From the NCBI GenBank assembly GCA_001302245.1, contig LGYU01000003.1, positions 100,596 to 164,595 of the forward strand: a DNA stretch of 64,000 nucleotides, in the 5' to 3' direction. Shown piece after piece: positions 38,390-48,798 of the stretch (position 1 is its first letter; every line of letters starts with the position of its first letter). Position numbers and translations under genes: made by a program. The notes under the pieces are model-generated. The model was not told where the DNA came from and made no database searches. It worked only from the letters and a program-made list of their open reading frames with translations. The stretch is from Chitinophagaceae bacterium PMP191F (GTDB taxonomy: Bacteria > Bacteroidota > Bacteroidia > Chitinophagales > Chitinophagaceae).

Positions 38390-38428
38390 GGATCACAGGC
38401 TGGAAAAAGGCTATAGCGCCTGTGGTCC
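38390..38428 (-). terminator. Imperfect hairpin after permease P6
   Basis: GGATCACAGGC (38390-38400) pairs with GCCTGTGGTCC (38418-38428) with one wobble pair. It has no T-run, so it may be an mRNA-processing hairpin rather than a terminator. Confidence 0.4.
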
Positions 38429-38450
38429 TTATGGCGACTATACTATATTA

Positions 38451-40901
38451 TCATTCTCTGCGTAACGATGTTACCGGGTTGGCAACGGCTGCCTTTACAG
38501 CCTGGTACCCGATAGTAACTGCCGCTATTCCCAGCGACAATACGAATGCCAGTATAAAATGTATTGCGCTCAGATCAATACGGTGCGCAAATGTTTGCAG
38601 CCAGCTGTTCATGGCAAAATATCCCAACGGAGCTGCCAACGAAAAAGCGATCAGTACCAGCCAGGTAAATTCCTTTGAAAAAAGATATACAATGCCGGAT
38701 ACAGAAGCACCCAGTACTTTACGGATCCCGATCTCTTTTTCACGTTGTAACGACAAAAAGGCTATCAACCCATACAAACCAAGACAACCGATAATGATTG
38801 AGAGTACAGAAAAGATCCTGAAGGCCTGGTACATGATATCTTCCATCACGTAAAAAGCTTTCACCCTGAAATATTCGTCCAGCATCAGGGGTTTGAAAAA
38901 CTGGTCAGGGTACAACTGCTGCCATTTCTGCTGAATGAAGGCCATAGTACCGGCAGCCTGCTGCAGGTTGCTCATTTTAACAGTTGCCATATTTACCCAA
39001 TTGGTGCTGTAGAACAGCATACACGGATTGATATTGCGCTGCAGCGATACATTGTAAAAATTATCAGTAACACCTACAATGGTCACTTCGTCCTTTTCAT
39101 TCAGAATAAACACTTTTCCCAGTGCTTCTTCAGGACTGGTATATCCCAGTGTACGTACAGCCTTTTCATTGACCAGTGCATTATAACGGTTAACCGTGTC
39201 GGCCAGGTTTATTTTATCAGACTCACGCAGATCACGGCCTGCTGCCAGCTTGATATTGTATGTGGTAAGATAATTGGGGTCTATAAATTTGCGCTCTACG
39301 GAATATTTCTCTGCAGTACCTGCTGCTTTGTTCCTGAAATCACCAAAACTATTGGAAGCAGAAGTAGGAGGGCCTGAACTGAACGATACATTACTGATAT
39401 TTGATTGCTCCATCAGTTCATTGCGGAACAACGCCAGTTTCCGGGCATCATTTTCCGGTACCGGCACGGTAAGAATATCTTTTTTACTGAAGCCCAGATC
39501 ACGGCTATAGAAATAATGCATTTGTGTAGCCACCACAATAGTGCCAATGATCAGCAATTGTGTTACTACAAACTGGGTTACCACCAGTGCTTTGCGTAAG
39601 GAGAACCGGTTTGAGAAACCTGTATTCTTTACGGTAATGCCATTTTTTAAAGCATCAATAGGTCTGTACCCCGACATCATGCGGGCAGGATAGTAGCCTG
39701 CCAGCAACGTGATCAGCAGTACCAATGCAACCAGGAAATAAACAACAGAGCTGTCGATATGCAATCCCAGGTCAACAATAAAAGCCAGGTAGTTATTGAA
39801 TGAACCGATAAACCGGTCTGCAATAAACACGCCTGCCAATGCAGCCAGCGACACCAGCACCAGTGTTTCGCTCATAAAACGTACAATCAGTTGCCAGCGG
39901 TTACTGCCCAGTGTTTTACGGATACCGATCTCTTTGGCACGTTTGGCAGCGTATGCAGTAGCCAGGTTTATAAAATTGATACAGGCAGTCAGTAATACAA
40001 TCAAGCCCATGGAAATGAATGCAACCAGCAGGATACCGGGCGTTACATAGTACGTTCCGTCATAAGCAGGATCGGTATGTACCTGCAGCAATGGCTGAAG
40101 CCGCAATGTATAGCGGGCTGCAGCTTCCTGGTCCATGTATTTTTTTACCAGCGATTGCATACCGGCCTCTATACGTGCAGGCGATACTCCTTCCGGCAAC
40201 GTAACAAACGTGTAGCTGTCTGAATAGGTATCTTTCCAGCTCTGCATAATATTGGGGTTCCTGGCTGCATAGCTTTTAAAAGATAATAACACTTTAAAGG
40301 TTATGTTGGTATTACGGGGTACATCCTGCAATATGGCTGTAACCCTGTAATCATTTTTATTGATAGTGATCACCTTACCGATCACCTCATTATAGGTATT
40401 ATTATGAACTCCGAATATCTTATCGGCAATACTTTTGGTCAGCACTGCTTCACCTGGCTGTGATAATAATGTGGAAGATGCATTGCCTGCCAGTACGGTA
40501 TAGTCGAAGGTTTTCAGGAACCATTCATCTGCATAGGTCATTTCCGGCTCTTCAAAATTGCTGCGTTCACCGGCACTATCGGTTACGGAGATCACTGCAT
40601 GGTTATTGTAAACCTGTGTAACATTCTCCAGCTCAGGAAAGTCATTGCGCAGGGCAGCAGCCACCGGAAAGAACATGAACCCGTTGTGTTCTATGCCTTC
40701 TGCGGCCTTGTAATCATACACCACCCGGTAAGTTTGTTTTGCCTTGCTGTGGAAAGCATCAAAAGTACGTTCATGTTTTGCCAGCACATAAATGAATATG
40801 CAGCAGGCTATGCTCACTGCCAGACCGGTTACATTAATAACTGTATTAACCTTGTTCCTTGTTAAATTCCGGAACGTTGTTATGAAGTAATTTCTGAACA
40901 T
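38451..40901 (-). CDS. FtsX/MacB-type ABC permease P6
   Basis: 816 residues. The first helix (VTGLAVSIACCIFIYVLAKHE) carries two adjacent cysteines. The C-terminus is NPVTSLRRE, the only one in the array with Arg instead of Ser before the last Glu. The usual WW pair before the final loop is replaced by GYFAMNSWLQTFAHR. The second periplasmic domain (SNVSFSSGPPTS) is like that of P1. A 20-base word, AAGTTTTAGGTTATAAGTAA at 40923-40942, lies 21 bases upstream of the start and recurs before P9. Confidence 0.9.
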   Translation of the reverse strand: MFRNYFITTFRNLTRNKVNTVINVTGLAVSIACCIFIYVLAKHERTFDAFHSKAKQTYRVVYDYKAAEGIEHNGFMFFPVAAALRNDFPELENVTQVYNNHAVISVTDSAGERSNFEEPEMTYADEWFLKTFDYTVLAGNASSTLLSQPGEAVLTKSIADKIFGVHNNTYNEVIGKVITINKNDYRVTAILQDVPRNTNITFKVLLSFKSYAARNPNIMQSWKDTYSDSYTFVTLPEGVSPARIEAGMQSLVKKYMDQEAAARYTLRLQPLLQVHTDPAYDGTYYVTPGILLVAFISMGLIVLLTACINFINLATAYAAKRAKEIGIRKTLGSNRWQLIVRFMSETLVLVSLAALAGVFIADRFIGSFNNYLAFIVDLGLHIDSSVVYFLVALVLLITLLAGYYPARMMSGYRPIDALKNGITVKNTGFSNRFSLRKALVVTQFVVTQLLIIGTIVVATQMHYFYSRDLGFSKKDILTVPVPENDARKLALFRNELMEQSNISNVSFSSGPPTSASNSFGDFRNKAAGTAEKYSVERKFIDPNYLTTYNIKLAAGRDLRESDKINLADTVNRYNALVNEKAVRTLGYTSPEEALGKVFILNEKDEVTIVGVTDNFYNVSLQRNINPCMLFYSTNWVNMATVKMSNLQQAAGTMAFIQQKWQQLYPDQFFKPLMLDEYFRVKAFYVMEDIMYQAFRIFSVLSIIIGCLGLYGLIAFLSLQREKEIGIRKVLGASVSGIVYLFSKEFTWLVLIAFSLAAPLGYFAMNSWLQTFAHRIDLSAIHFILAFVLSLGIAAVTIGYQAVKAAVANPVTSLRRE

Positions 40902-40922
40902 AGGCTGAAATTTTTAATTTGT

Positions 40923-40942
40923 AAGTTTTAGGTTATAAGTAA
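40923..40942. repeat. 20-bp word upstream of P6, identical copy upstream of P9
   Basis: AAGTTTTAGGTTATAAGTAA occurs here and at 48758-48777. Here it also forms an imperfect inverted repeat with ACTTATAAC at about 40986-40994. Confidence 0.6.
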
Positions 40943-41022
40943 CGCGTAAGACCACTCAGCACTTCCAGCCACCTTCGGGGCTACACTTATAACTTACAAC
41001 TTATGACGTATAACCATTTGCA

Positions 41023-43482
41023 TTATTCACTCCTCAACGTTTTCACCGGGTTGCTCAGTGCTGCTTTTACCGCCTGCACGCTGATGGTACCCATGGCTAC
41101 TACCAATGCCATACAACCCGCTGCGATAAAGATCCACGCACTGATGTTGGTACGGTATGCAAATCCCTGCAGCCATTTGTTCATTACCCAGAAAGCCACA
41201 GGAAAAGCGATGACAATAGCAATCGCCACCAGTTTTATAAAGTCTTTTGATACCAGCACTAAAATATTTTGTACAGAAGCACCCAGCACTTTACGGACAC
41301 CGATCTCACGGGTGCGCTGCATTACAGAGAACAGGGAAAGACCAAATAAACCCAGGCAGGCGGTGAATACAGCAAAACCGGCAAACAATCCGAATACTTC
41401 TCCAAACAACCGGTCATTGCTATACTGCTCCCGGAATGATTTGTCCAGGAATCCATAATCAAACAAATTACCCGGAAAGAAGGATGCATATTTCTGTTTA
41501 ATGGCATCAATAGTCTGAGGCAAATCTGTCACATCTACTTTCACTGAAATATAGTTGCTGGTACTATATGTCGGCAGCATGATCAATGGCTCTATAGCAT
41601 AATGCAATGATTTCTGATGAAAATTATCTATCACACCCACAATATCCCAAACTTTCTTGCCCACTATCACCTGTTTACCAATGGCATTTTCTGCATTTGC
41701 ATAGCCCAGTTGTTTTACTGCTTTTTCATTCAGTATAGCATTGTGCAGGTTTTTCCATTTGGGATCATGGTCGGTTGGTGTAAACGCTCTTCCGGCCAGC
41801 AGTTTAATACCGTAGGTAGGAATAAAATCATAATCGGCACCCAGGTTACGGAAAGTGTAGCGGGTATCATCAGTTGCGTCGGCACGTTTTACATTGAACT
41901 CGCGTCCCAGTTCATCACCAGGCTTATGATAGGAGCTGGCAGCAGCCTTTACATGCGGCAATTGCTTTAGTTCGTTCTTAAAGCTATTGATACGCGTAAT
42001 AAAGGTAGAGTCCCAATTGGTAAGTACCGGAGGGTTGATGACCAGCACCTGGTTTACATTGATACCAAGGCTTTTTTCACAGACGTACCGCAACTGCCGG
42101 TATACTACCAGCGAACCAACCACCAATGCTACAGTAATACCAAATTGTCCAACCACCAGTACTTTACGAAAAGTGATTCCCTTAGACGACGCACTGAACT
42201 TACCTTTTAATACCTGGATAGGCTTAAAGGAAGACAACACAAAAGCCGGGTAAAAACCAGACAATAAAATACCGGTAATCAATACAAGCGCTATTCCTAC
42301 TGCAATGCTATAACCACCCAGTCCTTTCATCAACAGGTAAGAAAGCGACAAATGCTGTTGCAATAACTGGTTGAATAAAGGCTGACTTACATACACCAGC
42401 AGCAACGCAATTATTAAAGCAACGGCATTTATTAAAACCGATTCTATCATGAACTGGGTAATAAGCTGCGTACGAAGACTGCCAACAACCTTGCGGATAC
42501 CTACTTCCTTTGCCCTGTCCATTGACCTGGCAGTGGACAGGTTGATATAGTTTACCCATGCAATGGCTATTATAAACAATGCTACAATTAACAAGCCCCA
42601 TACGGTGGCGGCATTCCCGGTTTTACCGATCTCATATTCCATATCAGAATACAGGTGTGCGTTTCCCAATGGCTGCAGATAAAATTTTTCATTGCTGCCA
42701 GAAACAGCGTTGCCCCTGAAATGACGTTCGCTAAAAGCCGGAAGTTTTTGTTCAAACGTTCGCTGATCAACGCCCGGCTTCAGTTGTATGTATTGCCAGA
42801 AATCAGAGTCAGTAAAATCATAATCTGCGCTTTTCCAGTTGCCATTTCCACTATACAATGAAGAGTAGGAAAGCAGCATATTGAATTCCAGGTGCGAATT
42901 CTCAGGTATATCCCTGCAGATACCAGTCACTTTATAAGGCAGTGAATCGCGGGAGATCACAATGGTTTCTCCCAATAGTTTACTGAAATCATTGCCTTTA
43001 AAATCAAATACCTTTCGTGCCAGTTTCTCCGAAAAAATAACCGCATTGGGTTCTTTCAGTGCCGTAGCCCGGTCACCCGCCAGCAACGGGAAAGAGAACA
43101 TGGTCAGGAAAGAATTATCCGCAGCTAATATGCGTTCATTCAGTTTTTTATCTTTATAAATGATTATTTCACTGCCAAAAGGTTCTACTCTTGCATAAGC
43201 TTCCACATCCTGCGGAAAATCATCTTTCATTGCCTTGCCAATGGCAGAATAGGTAATGGTACCGTGCTGGATCAGCTTACCATTCTGGTAACGATCGTTC
43301 ACTACCCGGAATATGCGCGATACATTGTTGTGAAACTGATCATAGCTCAGTTCAAAACTTACGTATTGCAGTATCAGCAAACAGGCAGCCATACCCAGTG
43401 CCAGACCTGAAATGTTAATAACCGCTGCTATTTTGTTTTTCGCAATACTTCTCAGTGCAATTTTGACATAATTCCTGATCAT
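41023..43482 (-). CDS. FtsX/MacB-type ABC permease P7
   Basis: 819 residues from the ATG at 43482, which gives the array-type start MIRNYVKIALRSIAKNK; the frame opens 16 codons earlier but that extension has no match in the other members. It is the longest permease. The first periplasmic domain carries an insertion with RKVFDFKGNDFSKLLGE where others read KYFG. Coupling segments are RAKEVGIRKVVGSLRTQL and RTREIGVRKVLGASVQNI. It ends NPVKTLRSE. Confidence 0.9.
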   Translation of the reverse strand: MIRNYVKIALRSIAKNKIAAVINISGLALGMAACLLILQYVSFELSYDQFHNNVSRIFRVVNDRYQNGKLIQHGTITYSAIGKAMKDDFPQDVEAYARVEPFGSEIIIYKDKKLNERILAADNSFLTMFSFPLLAGDRATALKEPNAVIFSEKLARKVFDFKGNDFSKLLGETIVISRDSLPYKVTGICRDIPENSHLEFNMLLSYSSLYSGNGNWKSADYDFTDSDFWQYIQLKPGVDQRTFEQKLPAFSERHFRGNAVSGSNEKFYLQPLGNAHLYSDMEYEIGKTGNAATVWGLLIVALFIIAIAWVNYINLSTARSMDRAKEVGIRKVVGSLRTQLITQFMIESVLINAVALIIALLLVYVSQPLFNQLLQQHLSLSYLLMKGLGGYSIAVGIALVLITGILLSGFYPAFVLSSFKPIQVLKGKFSASSKGITFRKVLVVGQFGITVALVVGSLVVYRQLRYVCEKSLGINVNQVLVINPPVLTNWDSTFITRINSFKNELKQLPHVKAAASSYHKPGDELGREFNVKRADATDDTRYTFRNLGADYDFIPTYGIKLLAGRAFTPTDHDPKWKNLHNAILNEKAVKQLGYANAENAIGKQVIVGKKVWDIVGVIDNFHQKSLHYAIEPLIMLPTYSTSNYISVKVDVTDLPQTIDAIKQKYASFFPGNLFDYGFLDKSFREQYSNDRLFGEVFGLFAGFAVFTACLGLFGLSLFSVMQRTREIGVRKVLGASVQNILVLVSKDFIKLVAIAIVIAFPVAFWVMNKWLQGFAYRTNISAWIFIAAGCMALVVAMGTISVQAVKAALSNPVKTLRSE

Positions 43483-43596
43483 GGCAATATTTATAAGATG
43501 AAATGCAATTTGTTCCGCTTGAAGTGGCACTAACCAACCTTTAGCTTTTACCGTCTTTGCTAAAACCTAACTCCTGAACGATAATAGCTCTCCGGG

Positions 43597-45996
43597 CTAC
43601 TCACTCTTCAACGCTTTCACCGGGTTGCCCAACGCGGCTTTTATAGCCTGCGCACTTACAGTTACAACAGCAATCAGCAGGGCAGTTAAACCGGCTACGC
43701 CAAACATCCACCAGCTCAGATGAATGCGGTATGCAAAATCCTGCAGCCAGGTATTCATTGCCCACCATGCAATGGGGATCGCGATGATAATAGCCGCCAG
43801 TACCAGCACCACAAAATCTTTTGCTATCATGGAAGTAATATTGGTAACAGATGCACCCAATACTTTACGGATACCGATCTCCCTGGTTCTTTGTACCGTA
43901 ACATAAGCGGTTAGTCCCAGCAAGCCCAGGCAGGCCAGCACAATAGCTACAGTAGAAAACACTGTAAACAATTGCACGGTACGTTGTTCGGTGATGTACA
44001 TGGCAGCATATTCATCATCCAGGAAACGATAAGAGAAAGGACGATGGGTTACACGCCCTTTCCACAATGCCTGTAAGGAATTGATGGTCGCCTGCATATT
44101 TTGTCCTTTCACCTTTACAAGGAATTCGCCCATCTGATCCTGGTTTACAAACAATACCAGCGGCGTGATAGGCTGATGCAACGAAGCGAAATGAAAATCT
44201 TTGAATACGGCTTTTACCAGGCCTTCTCCACCTTTTTTAATGGTTTTCCCTATGGCTTCCTGCGGAGACCATCCAAGTGCACGGGCGGCAGTTTCATTCA
44301 GCATGAACGTATGCCTGTAGTTCTTATAATCATTGGAAGTATCCTGTAACAAAAGATCTGCACGGGAAAAATCTTCACCTGCAATAATTTTAACGCCCAT
44401 GGTTTTCACAAAGTCCGGATCAACCGGCATGGCATTTACATGTATCTCTACCTGTGTTCCGCTTTTCACTGTGCTGATGCCATCGCCCCATTCAACAAAT
44501 GAGGGGCTTTCATAAGCAGCAGTTACACCGCTTACCGAAGGAAGATTTTTTATAGCAGCTTTCAGGTCCTCATAACCGGCATGCATCTTCCAGTCAATAG
44601 GCAGAATAACAACATGGTCTTTATCATAACCCAGCGGTTTGCTCTGTATGTATTTCATTTGCCCGGTTACTACAATGGTGCAAACGATCAGGAAAACAGA
44701 TATAACGAACTGGAAAACGATCAACCCTTTGCGAAATCCACCTCCGGATGAAGTAAGCCTCATACCGGAACGCAGCATACCGCTGAGCTTTGAATTGGAC
44801 AATATAAAAGCCGGGTAGGCTCCTGAAGATAAACCGGTAACCAGTGTGATCAGTAACAATACACCTATCACCATTGGCTGTGATAGCATGGAAGAGGAAA
44901 TGGATTTACCGGTCAGTTGGTTAAAGCCGGGCAATAATACAATTGCCAGTATTACGCCTGCTATTAAAGCAATAAATGCCAGCAACAACGATTCTCCCAT
45001 AAACTGACCCAGCAATTGTTTTCTGTTGGCACCAAAAGTTTTGCGCAATCCAACCTCACCACTTCTGCCGGCTGCCTGGGCTGTTGCCAGGTTGGTATAA
45101 TTAATACAGGCTATTAAAAGGATCAACGTGGCAATAACGGCAAGGATATAAATAGTAGTAATGCTTCCATTGGGAACCATTCCTTCCAGTTGGGAATAAA
45201 GATGCACACGCAACAATGGCTCCAGGTGATAGGTAAGATAATCACCGCTTTTCATTTTTAATTCATCTGCACATACCGTTTTCATATAAGCAGCGATCTG
45301 CTGCTGCAATGGCAGTATATCATCTTTGCTTTGCAGCAACAGGTATGTCTGGTAGTTAGCGCTCCACCATTGCTCATTTTTAGCGGCATTGGTACCGGCA
45401 AAAGAAGTTACAAAATCAAAATCGATCTGTGAATTGGAAGGCACATTTTTCACCACACCACTTACAATATATTGTTTGCCGGAAGAACCAATATTGAGCG
45501 TTTTGCCTATGGCATCCTGTGCACCAAAATACTTCCTGGCCATGCTTTCGGTCAGCACTATTTTATCCGGTGCATTCAGCATGGTAGCAGCATCTCCCTG
45601 CAGAACAGGAAAAGAGAACATGCTGAAAAAAGAAGAATCTGCAAATACAAATTTCTTTTCTTCAAATACAGATTCACCCTGCTTTACTATCATGGTGTAT
45701 TTATAAACCCTGGCAAAAGCCTTTACAGCAGGAAATGTTCTGGCAAATTGTGGTCCCACCTTCGAACCGTTTACAGCAGTTTTATTGCTTTCACCCTCCC
45801 GGCCGTAATCCATTGTTACACGCACAATACGATCGGCGTTTTTATTAAACCGGTCATAACTCAGTTCGTGCATAATGTACAGACCAATCAATACACAAGC
45901 GGTAATTCCCGTGGTGAGACCAATGATATTGATAGCAGAATAAAGCTTGCTTTTCATTAATCTGCGCCAGGCAATTTTAAAATAGTTCTTTAGCAT
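43597..45996 (-). CDS. FtsX/MacB-type ABC permease P8
   Basis: 799 residues from the ATG at 45996 (MLKNYFKIAWRRLMKSK); the 32-codon upward extension does not match the family. It resembles P3 (DRI-RV-M-Y, DSSFFSMF, W-ANYQTYLLL). The first coupling segment is RSGEVGLRKTFGANRKQL, the most divergent of the array, and the second is RTREIGIRKVLGA. The end is NPVKALKSE. The 352-base gap to P9 upstream holds a tandem duplication. Confidence 0.9.
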   Translation of the reverse strand: MLKNYFKIAWRRLMKSKLYSAINIIGLTTGITACVLIGLYIMHELSYDRFNKNADRIVRVTMDYGREGESNKTAVNGSKVGPQFARTFPAVKAFARVYKYTMIVKQGESVFEEKKFVFADSSFFSMFSFPVLQGDAATMLNAPDKIVLTESMARKYFGAQDAIGKTLNIGSSGKQYIVSGVVKNVPSNSQIDFDFVTSFAGTNAAKNEQWWSANYQTYLLLQSKDDILPLQQQIAAYMKTVCADELKMKSGDYLTYHLEPLLRVHLYSQLEGMVPNGSITTIYILAVIATLILLIACINYTNLATAQAAGRSGEVGLRKTFGANRKQLLGQFMGESLLLAFIALIAGVILAIVLLPGFNQLTGKSISSSMLSQPMVIGVLLLITLVTGLSSGAYPAFILSNSKLSGMLRSGMRLTSSGGGFRKGLIVFQFVISVFLIVCTIVVTGQMKYIQSKPLGYDKDHVVILPIDWKMHAGYEDLKAAIKNLPSVSGVTAAYESPSFVEWGDGISTVKSGTQVEIHVNAMPVDPDFVKTMGVKIIAGEDFSRADLLLQDTSNDYKNYRHTFMLNETAARALGWSPQEAIGKTIKKGGEGLVKAVFKDFHFASLHQPITPLVLFVNQDQMGEFLVKVKGQNMQATINSLQALWKGRVTHRPFSYRFLDDEYAAMYITEQRTVQLFTVFSTVAIVLACLGLLGLTAYVTVQRTREIGIRKVLGASVTNITSMIAKDFVVLVLAAIIIAIPIAWWAMNTWLQDFAYRIHLSWWMFGVAGLTALLIAVVTVSAQAIKAALGNPVKALKSE

Positions 45997-46348
45997 TGTC
46001 GGAGGGTGTTTATTATTTATAAGGTGCTTTTCAAAGTCATTGTATCGTGCATCCTGTACACAGTTCCCGGATATCTCATTTCGCCGCATCATACAGTCAT
46101 CTCAATACCCGCAAAAGGCTCATTCGATATGACCGGTCACTGATCGGAGCAGCTTACATTTCATATCCCATAACTGGTATCCCGTATACAGCTCCCGGAT
46201 ATCTTACTTCGCCGCATCATACAGCCATCTCAATACCCGCAAAAGGCTCATTCGATATGACCGGTCACTGATCAGCTTACATTTCATATCCCGTAACTGG
46301 CATCGGGCATTATCATATTAACCTGTCAGCTTTTCAACTCACTTCCCA
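45997..46348. other. Intergenic stretch with a tandem duplication
   Basis: The 352 bases between P9 and P8 are largely filled by the two-copy repeat at 46055-46304 and a pyrimidine-rich tail. There is no reading frame of note. Confidence 0.6.
46055..46304. repeat. Two tandem copies of a 128-bp sequence
   Basis: Copy 1 (46055-46182) and copy 2 (46183 to about 46304) are nearly identical; copy 2 lacks five bases (GGAGC). Both contain TACCCGCAAAAGGCTCATTC and GATATGACCGGTCACTGATC. Confidence 0.85.
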
Positions 46349-48745
46349 TCACTCGCTCTTCAAGCTCTTCACCGGGTTGGCCAAGGCAGATTTTACCGTA
46401 CGCAACCCTACCGTTAAAGCGGCAATCAGGAATGTACAGCCCAAGGCAACAGCAAATATTTCAACACCGATGTTAATGCGATACCTATAGTCCTGCAGGT
46501 ACTGGCGCATAATGTACCAGGCCAGCGGCGCAGCAATAACAAAAGCAATGAGCAACAGGCGCGTAAACTCTTTACCGAAGATCCACAGGATGTTGTGCAT
46601 ACCGGCTCCCAGCACTTTACGGATGCTGATCTCTTTGGTTTTGCGTACTGCCATGAACGATACCAATCCATACAAACCAAGACAACCAATAAATACAGCA
46701 ATGGCGCAGAAGATCTCGATCATCTGCAGCAGAATGTTTTCCATGCGGTAGAAATCAGCGATCCTGTCGTCCATAAACTGGTATGAGTAGAGATAGTCAG
46801 GGTAGGTTTCACTCCATATTTTTTCAAAAGATGCCAGTGTGTTTTTTGCCTGGTGCATATTGATCTTAACGGCACAACTGCGATATTCATTGGCCTTGGT
46901 AGCAATACATACTGCATCTATATCGTTGTGTGAAGATGCATTTTTAAAGTCTTTTACCACACCTACAATCGGTCCTGTTACTTCACCCCGGTTTACATTC
47001 AGCATTTTACCGATCACATCCTGCGGTGAAGGCAGGTTCAGCTTCTTAACAAATGTTTCATTAACCAGGAACTCACGGGCCGTATCTGATGCAAACAGGT
47101 TTCTGCCTGCTACCAGTGGAATATTAAATGTAGAGATGTACTGGTTATCGGCATACTTGGTATTGACAGACCATAATTCTTCCTTCGCACGGTTATCATA
47201 CAAGGGCCCGGTATTGTTATTGGAACGTGAAGCGGGAGACTGGTAACACAAAGAAATTTTCTCTACACCCGGCAACTGTGCAATCCTGTTCTTCAGGGTG
47301 TTCATTTTTACCTGGTTCCCTTCCGGTAGCGGCAGCATTACAATGGCATCCTTATCAAAACCCAGGTCGGCATTTTTTGAATATTTCATTTGCCCGGCGA
47401 TCACAATGGTACCGATAATCAGAATCTGTGAAATAGCGAATTGGGTGATCACCAGTACGCGGCGCAGCGAAAAACCTCCGATGTATTTTTGTGACAATTT
47501 TCCTTTCAGTGCCATGATGGGTTGAAACCGCGCCAGTACAAGTCCGGGGTAAGAACCTGCCATAAAAATGACCAGTACGGCCAGTGCCAGCGTAAACACA
47601 GGAAGCTGCCAGCTCTGGAAAAAGTTAATACTGATCGCCGCATTAAACAACCTGCTGAGATAGGGCAGGGCAAGATAGGCCCATCCGTATGCCAGCAGCA
47701 CAGCAATCAATGTGATCAGGGTGGTTTCAGCAATGAACTGCCAGAATAATTGAGCGCGACGGCTGCCCATTACCTTGCGTACACCTACCTCTTTGGAACG
47801 GTTCAGCGCCTGTGCGGTAGCAAGATTGATAAAGTTAACACAGGCTGTAATGATCAGGAACAGGCCAATAAAGCCCAATGCCCATAAAAACGATTTGTTC
47901 ACAGCACCACCACCCAATTCTGTATTAAAATGTATATCATGCAGCGGCTGCAGTTTGAAGTTGAAAACTTCTGCATCCTGCCCGGTATAATATTTATGGC
48001 TGAGCGCCTTCATCTGGCTTTCCACTGAAGCCTGGGTAAAACCCGGTTTCATCAGCACAAAACATTGTGAACCGCTGTATACACCGCCCCAGCTACTGTC
48101 GGAAGCCAGCCATGCATTCCGATCTTTCAGGTTATAGTACGACAGGTATACCTGCTGACGGCGGCTGGTGTTGGCAGGCAGATCTTTCAAAATACCGGTA
48201 ACAGTGAAAGTTATATCATTATTTACCTGTATGGTTTTACCTATAGCATCGGTAGTGCCAAAATATTTGATAGCAGTTTTTTCGGTAATCAATGCTGTAT
48301 TGGGATCTTTCAGTGCAGTGCGTTTATCGCCTTTTACCAGCGGGAAATTGAAAATATCAAAAAACTCAGGCTCCGTAAAGGCCACACCATCTTCTTCCTG
48401 GAACTTTTTAGGAACACCTTCGCCGGGAACAGCAACCAGCGTATTGGCATAAGAAACCAGTCTGCCCACTTTATCGGCAAACGTATATTCGTTGCGCAAT
48501 GCTTTTCCCAGCGGTTGCGGTACTGCCCCGGTAAGGTCTATCGTTTCAGAATGAAACTCTGTAACCGCACGGTATATCCTTGCTGAATCCGGATGGAAAT
48601 CATCAAAACTGGCGTGAAACCTGATGATGGTAAAAATGACAATGCCACATGCAATACCCAGCGACAAACCAATAATATTGATCGCTGCAAAGGTTTTGTT
48701 CTTCTTCAGGCTGCGCCATGCTATTTTAAAATACTTGCTATACAT
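46349..48745 (-). CDS. FtsX/MacB-type ABC permease P9
   Basis: 798 residues from the ATG at 48745 (MYSKYFKIAWRSLKKNK). It forms a subgroup with P10 and P11: an extra FQEEDGVAFTEPEFFDIF segment, the first coupling segment RSKEVGVRKVMGSRRAQLFWQ, NADLGFDKDA after the fifth helix, and LYGLVSFMAVRKTKEISIRK at the second coupling site, where KTKE replaces RTRE/RVKE. The final loop has YRINIGVEIF instead of the usual ISWW. The repeat word AAGTTTTAGGTTATAAGTAA lies 12 bases upstream of the start. Confidence 0.9.
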   Translation of the reverse strand: MYSKYFKIAWRSLKKNKTFAAINIIGLSLGIACGIVIFTIIRFHASFDDFHPDSARIYRAVTEFHSETIDLTGAVPQPLGKALRNEYTFADKVGRLVSYANTLVAVPGEGVPKKFQEEDGVAFTEPEFFDIFNFPLVKGDKRTALKDPNTALITEKTAIKYFGTTDAIGKTIQVNNDITFTVTGILKDLPANTSRRQQVYLSYYNLKDRNAWLASDSSWGGVYSGSQCFVLMKPGFTQASVESQMKALSHKYYTGQDAEVFNFKLQPLHDIHFNTELGGGAVNKSFLWALGFIGLFLIITACVNFINLATAQALNRSKEVGVRKVMGSRRAQLFWQFIAETTLITLIAVLLAYGWAYLALPYLSRLFNAAISINFFQSWQLPVFTLALAVLVIFMAGSYPGLVLARFQPIMALKGKLSQKYIGGFSLRRVLVITQFAISQILIIGTIVIAGQMKYSKNADLGFDKDAIVMLPLPEGNQVKMNTLKNRIAQLPGVEKISLCYQSPASRSNNNTGPLYDNRAKEELWSVNTKYADNQYISTFNIPLVAGRNLFASDTAREFLVNETFVKKLNLPSPQDVIGKMLNVNRGEVTGPIVGVVKDFKNASSHNDIDAVCIATKANEYRSCAVKINMHQAKNTLASFEKIWSETYPDYLYSYQFMDDRIADFYRMENILLQMIEIFCAIAVFIGCLGLYGLVSFMAVRKTKEISIRKVLGAGMHNILWIFGKEFTRLLLIAFVIAAPLAWYIMRQYLQDYRYRINIGVEIFAVALGCTFLIAALTVGLRTVKSALANPVKSLKSE

Positions 48746-48757
48746 AGAAAAGGTTAT

Positions 48758-48777
48758 AAGTTTTAGGTTATAAGTAA
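48758..48777. repeat. 20-bp word upstream of P9, identical copy upstream of P6
   Basis: AAGTTTTAGGTTATAAGTAA, identical to 40923-40942 and placed similarly close to a permease start codon. Confidence 0.6.
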
Positions 48778-48798
48778 ATCTGAGGCCAGCGGCATGAA

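Noticed and set aside
46055..46304. CRISPR array
   Set aside because: Only two copies of a 128-bp unit directly abut each other; there are no short repeats with unique spacers and no cas genes in the window.
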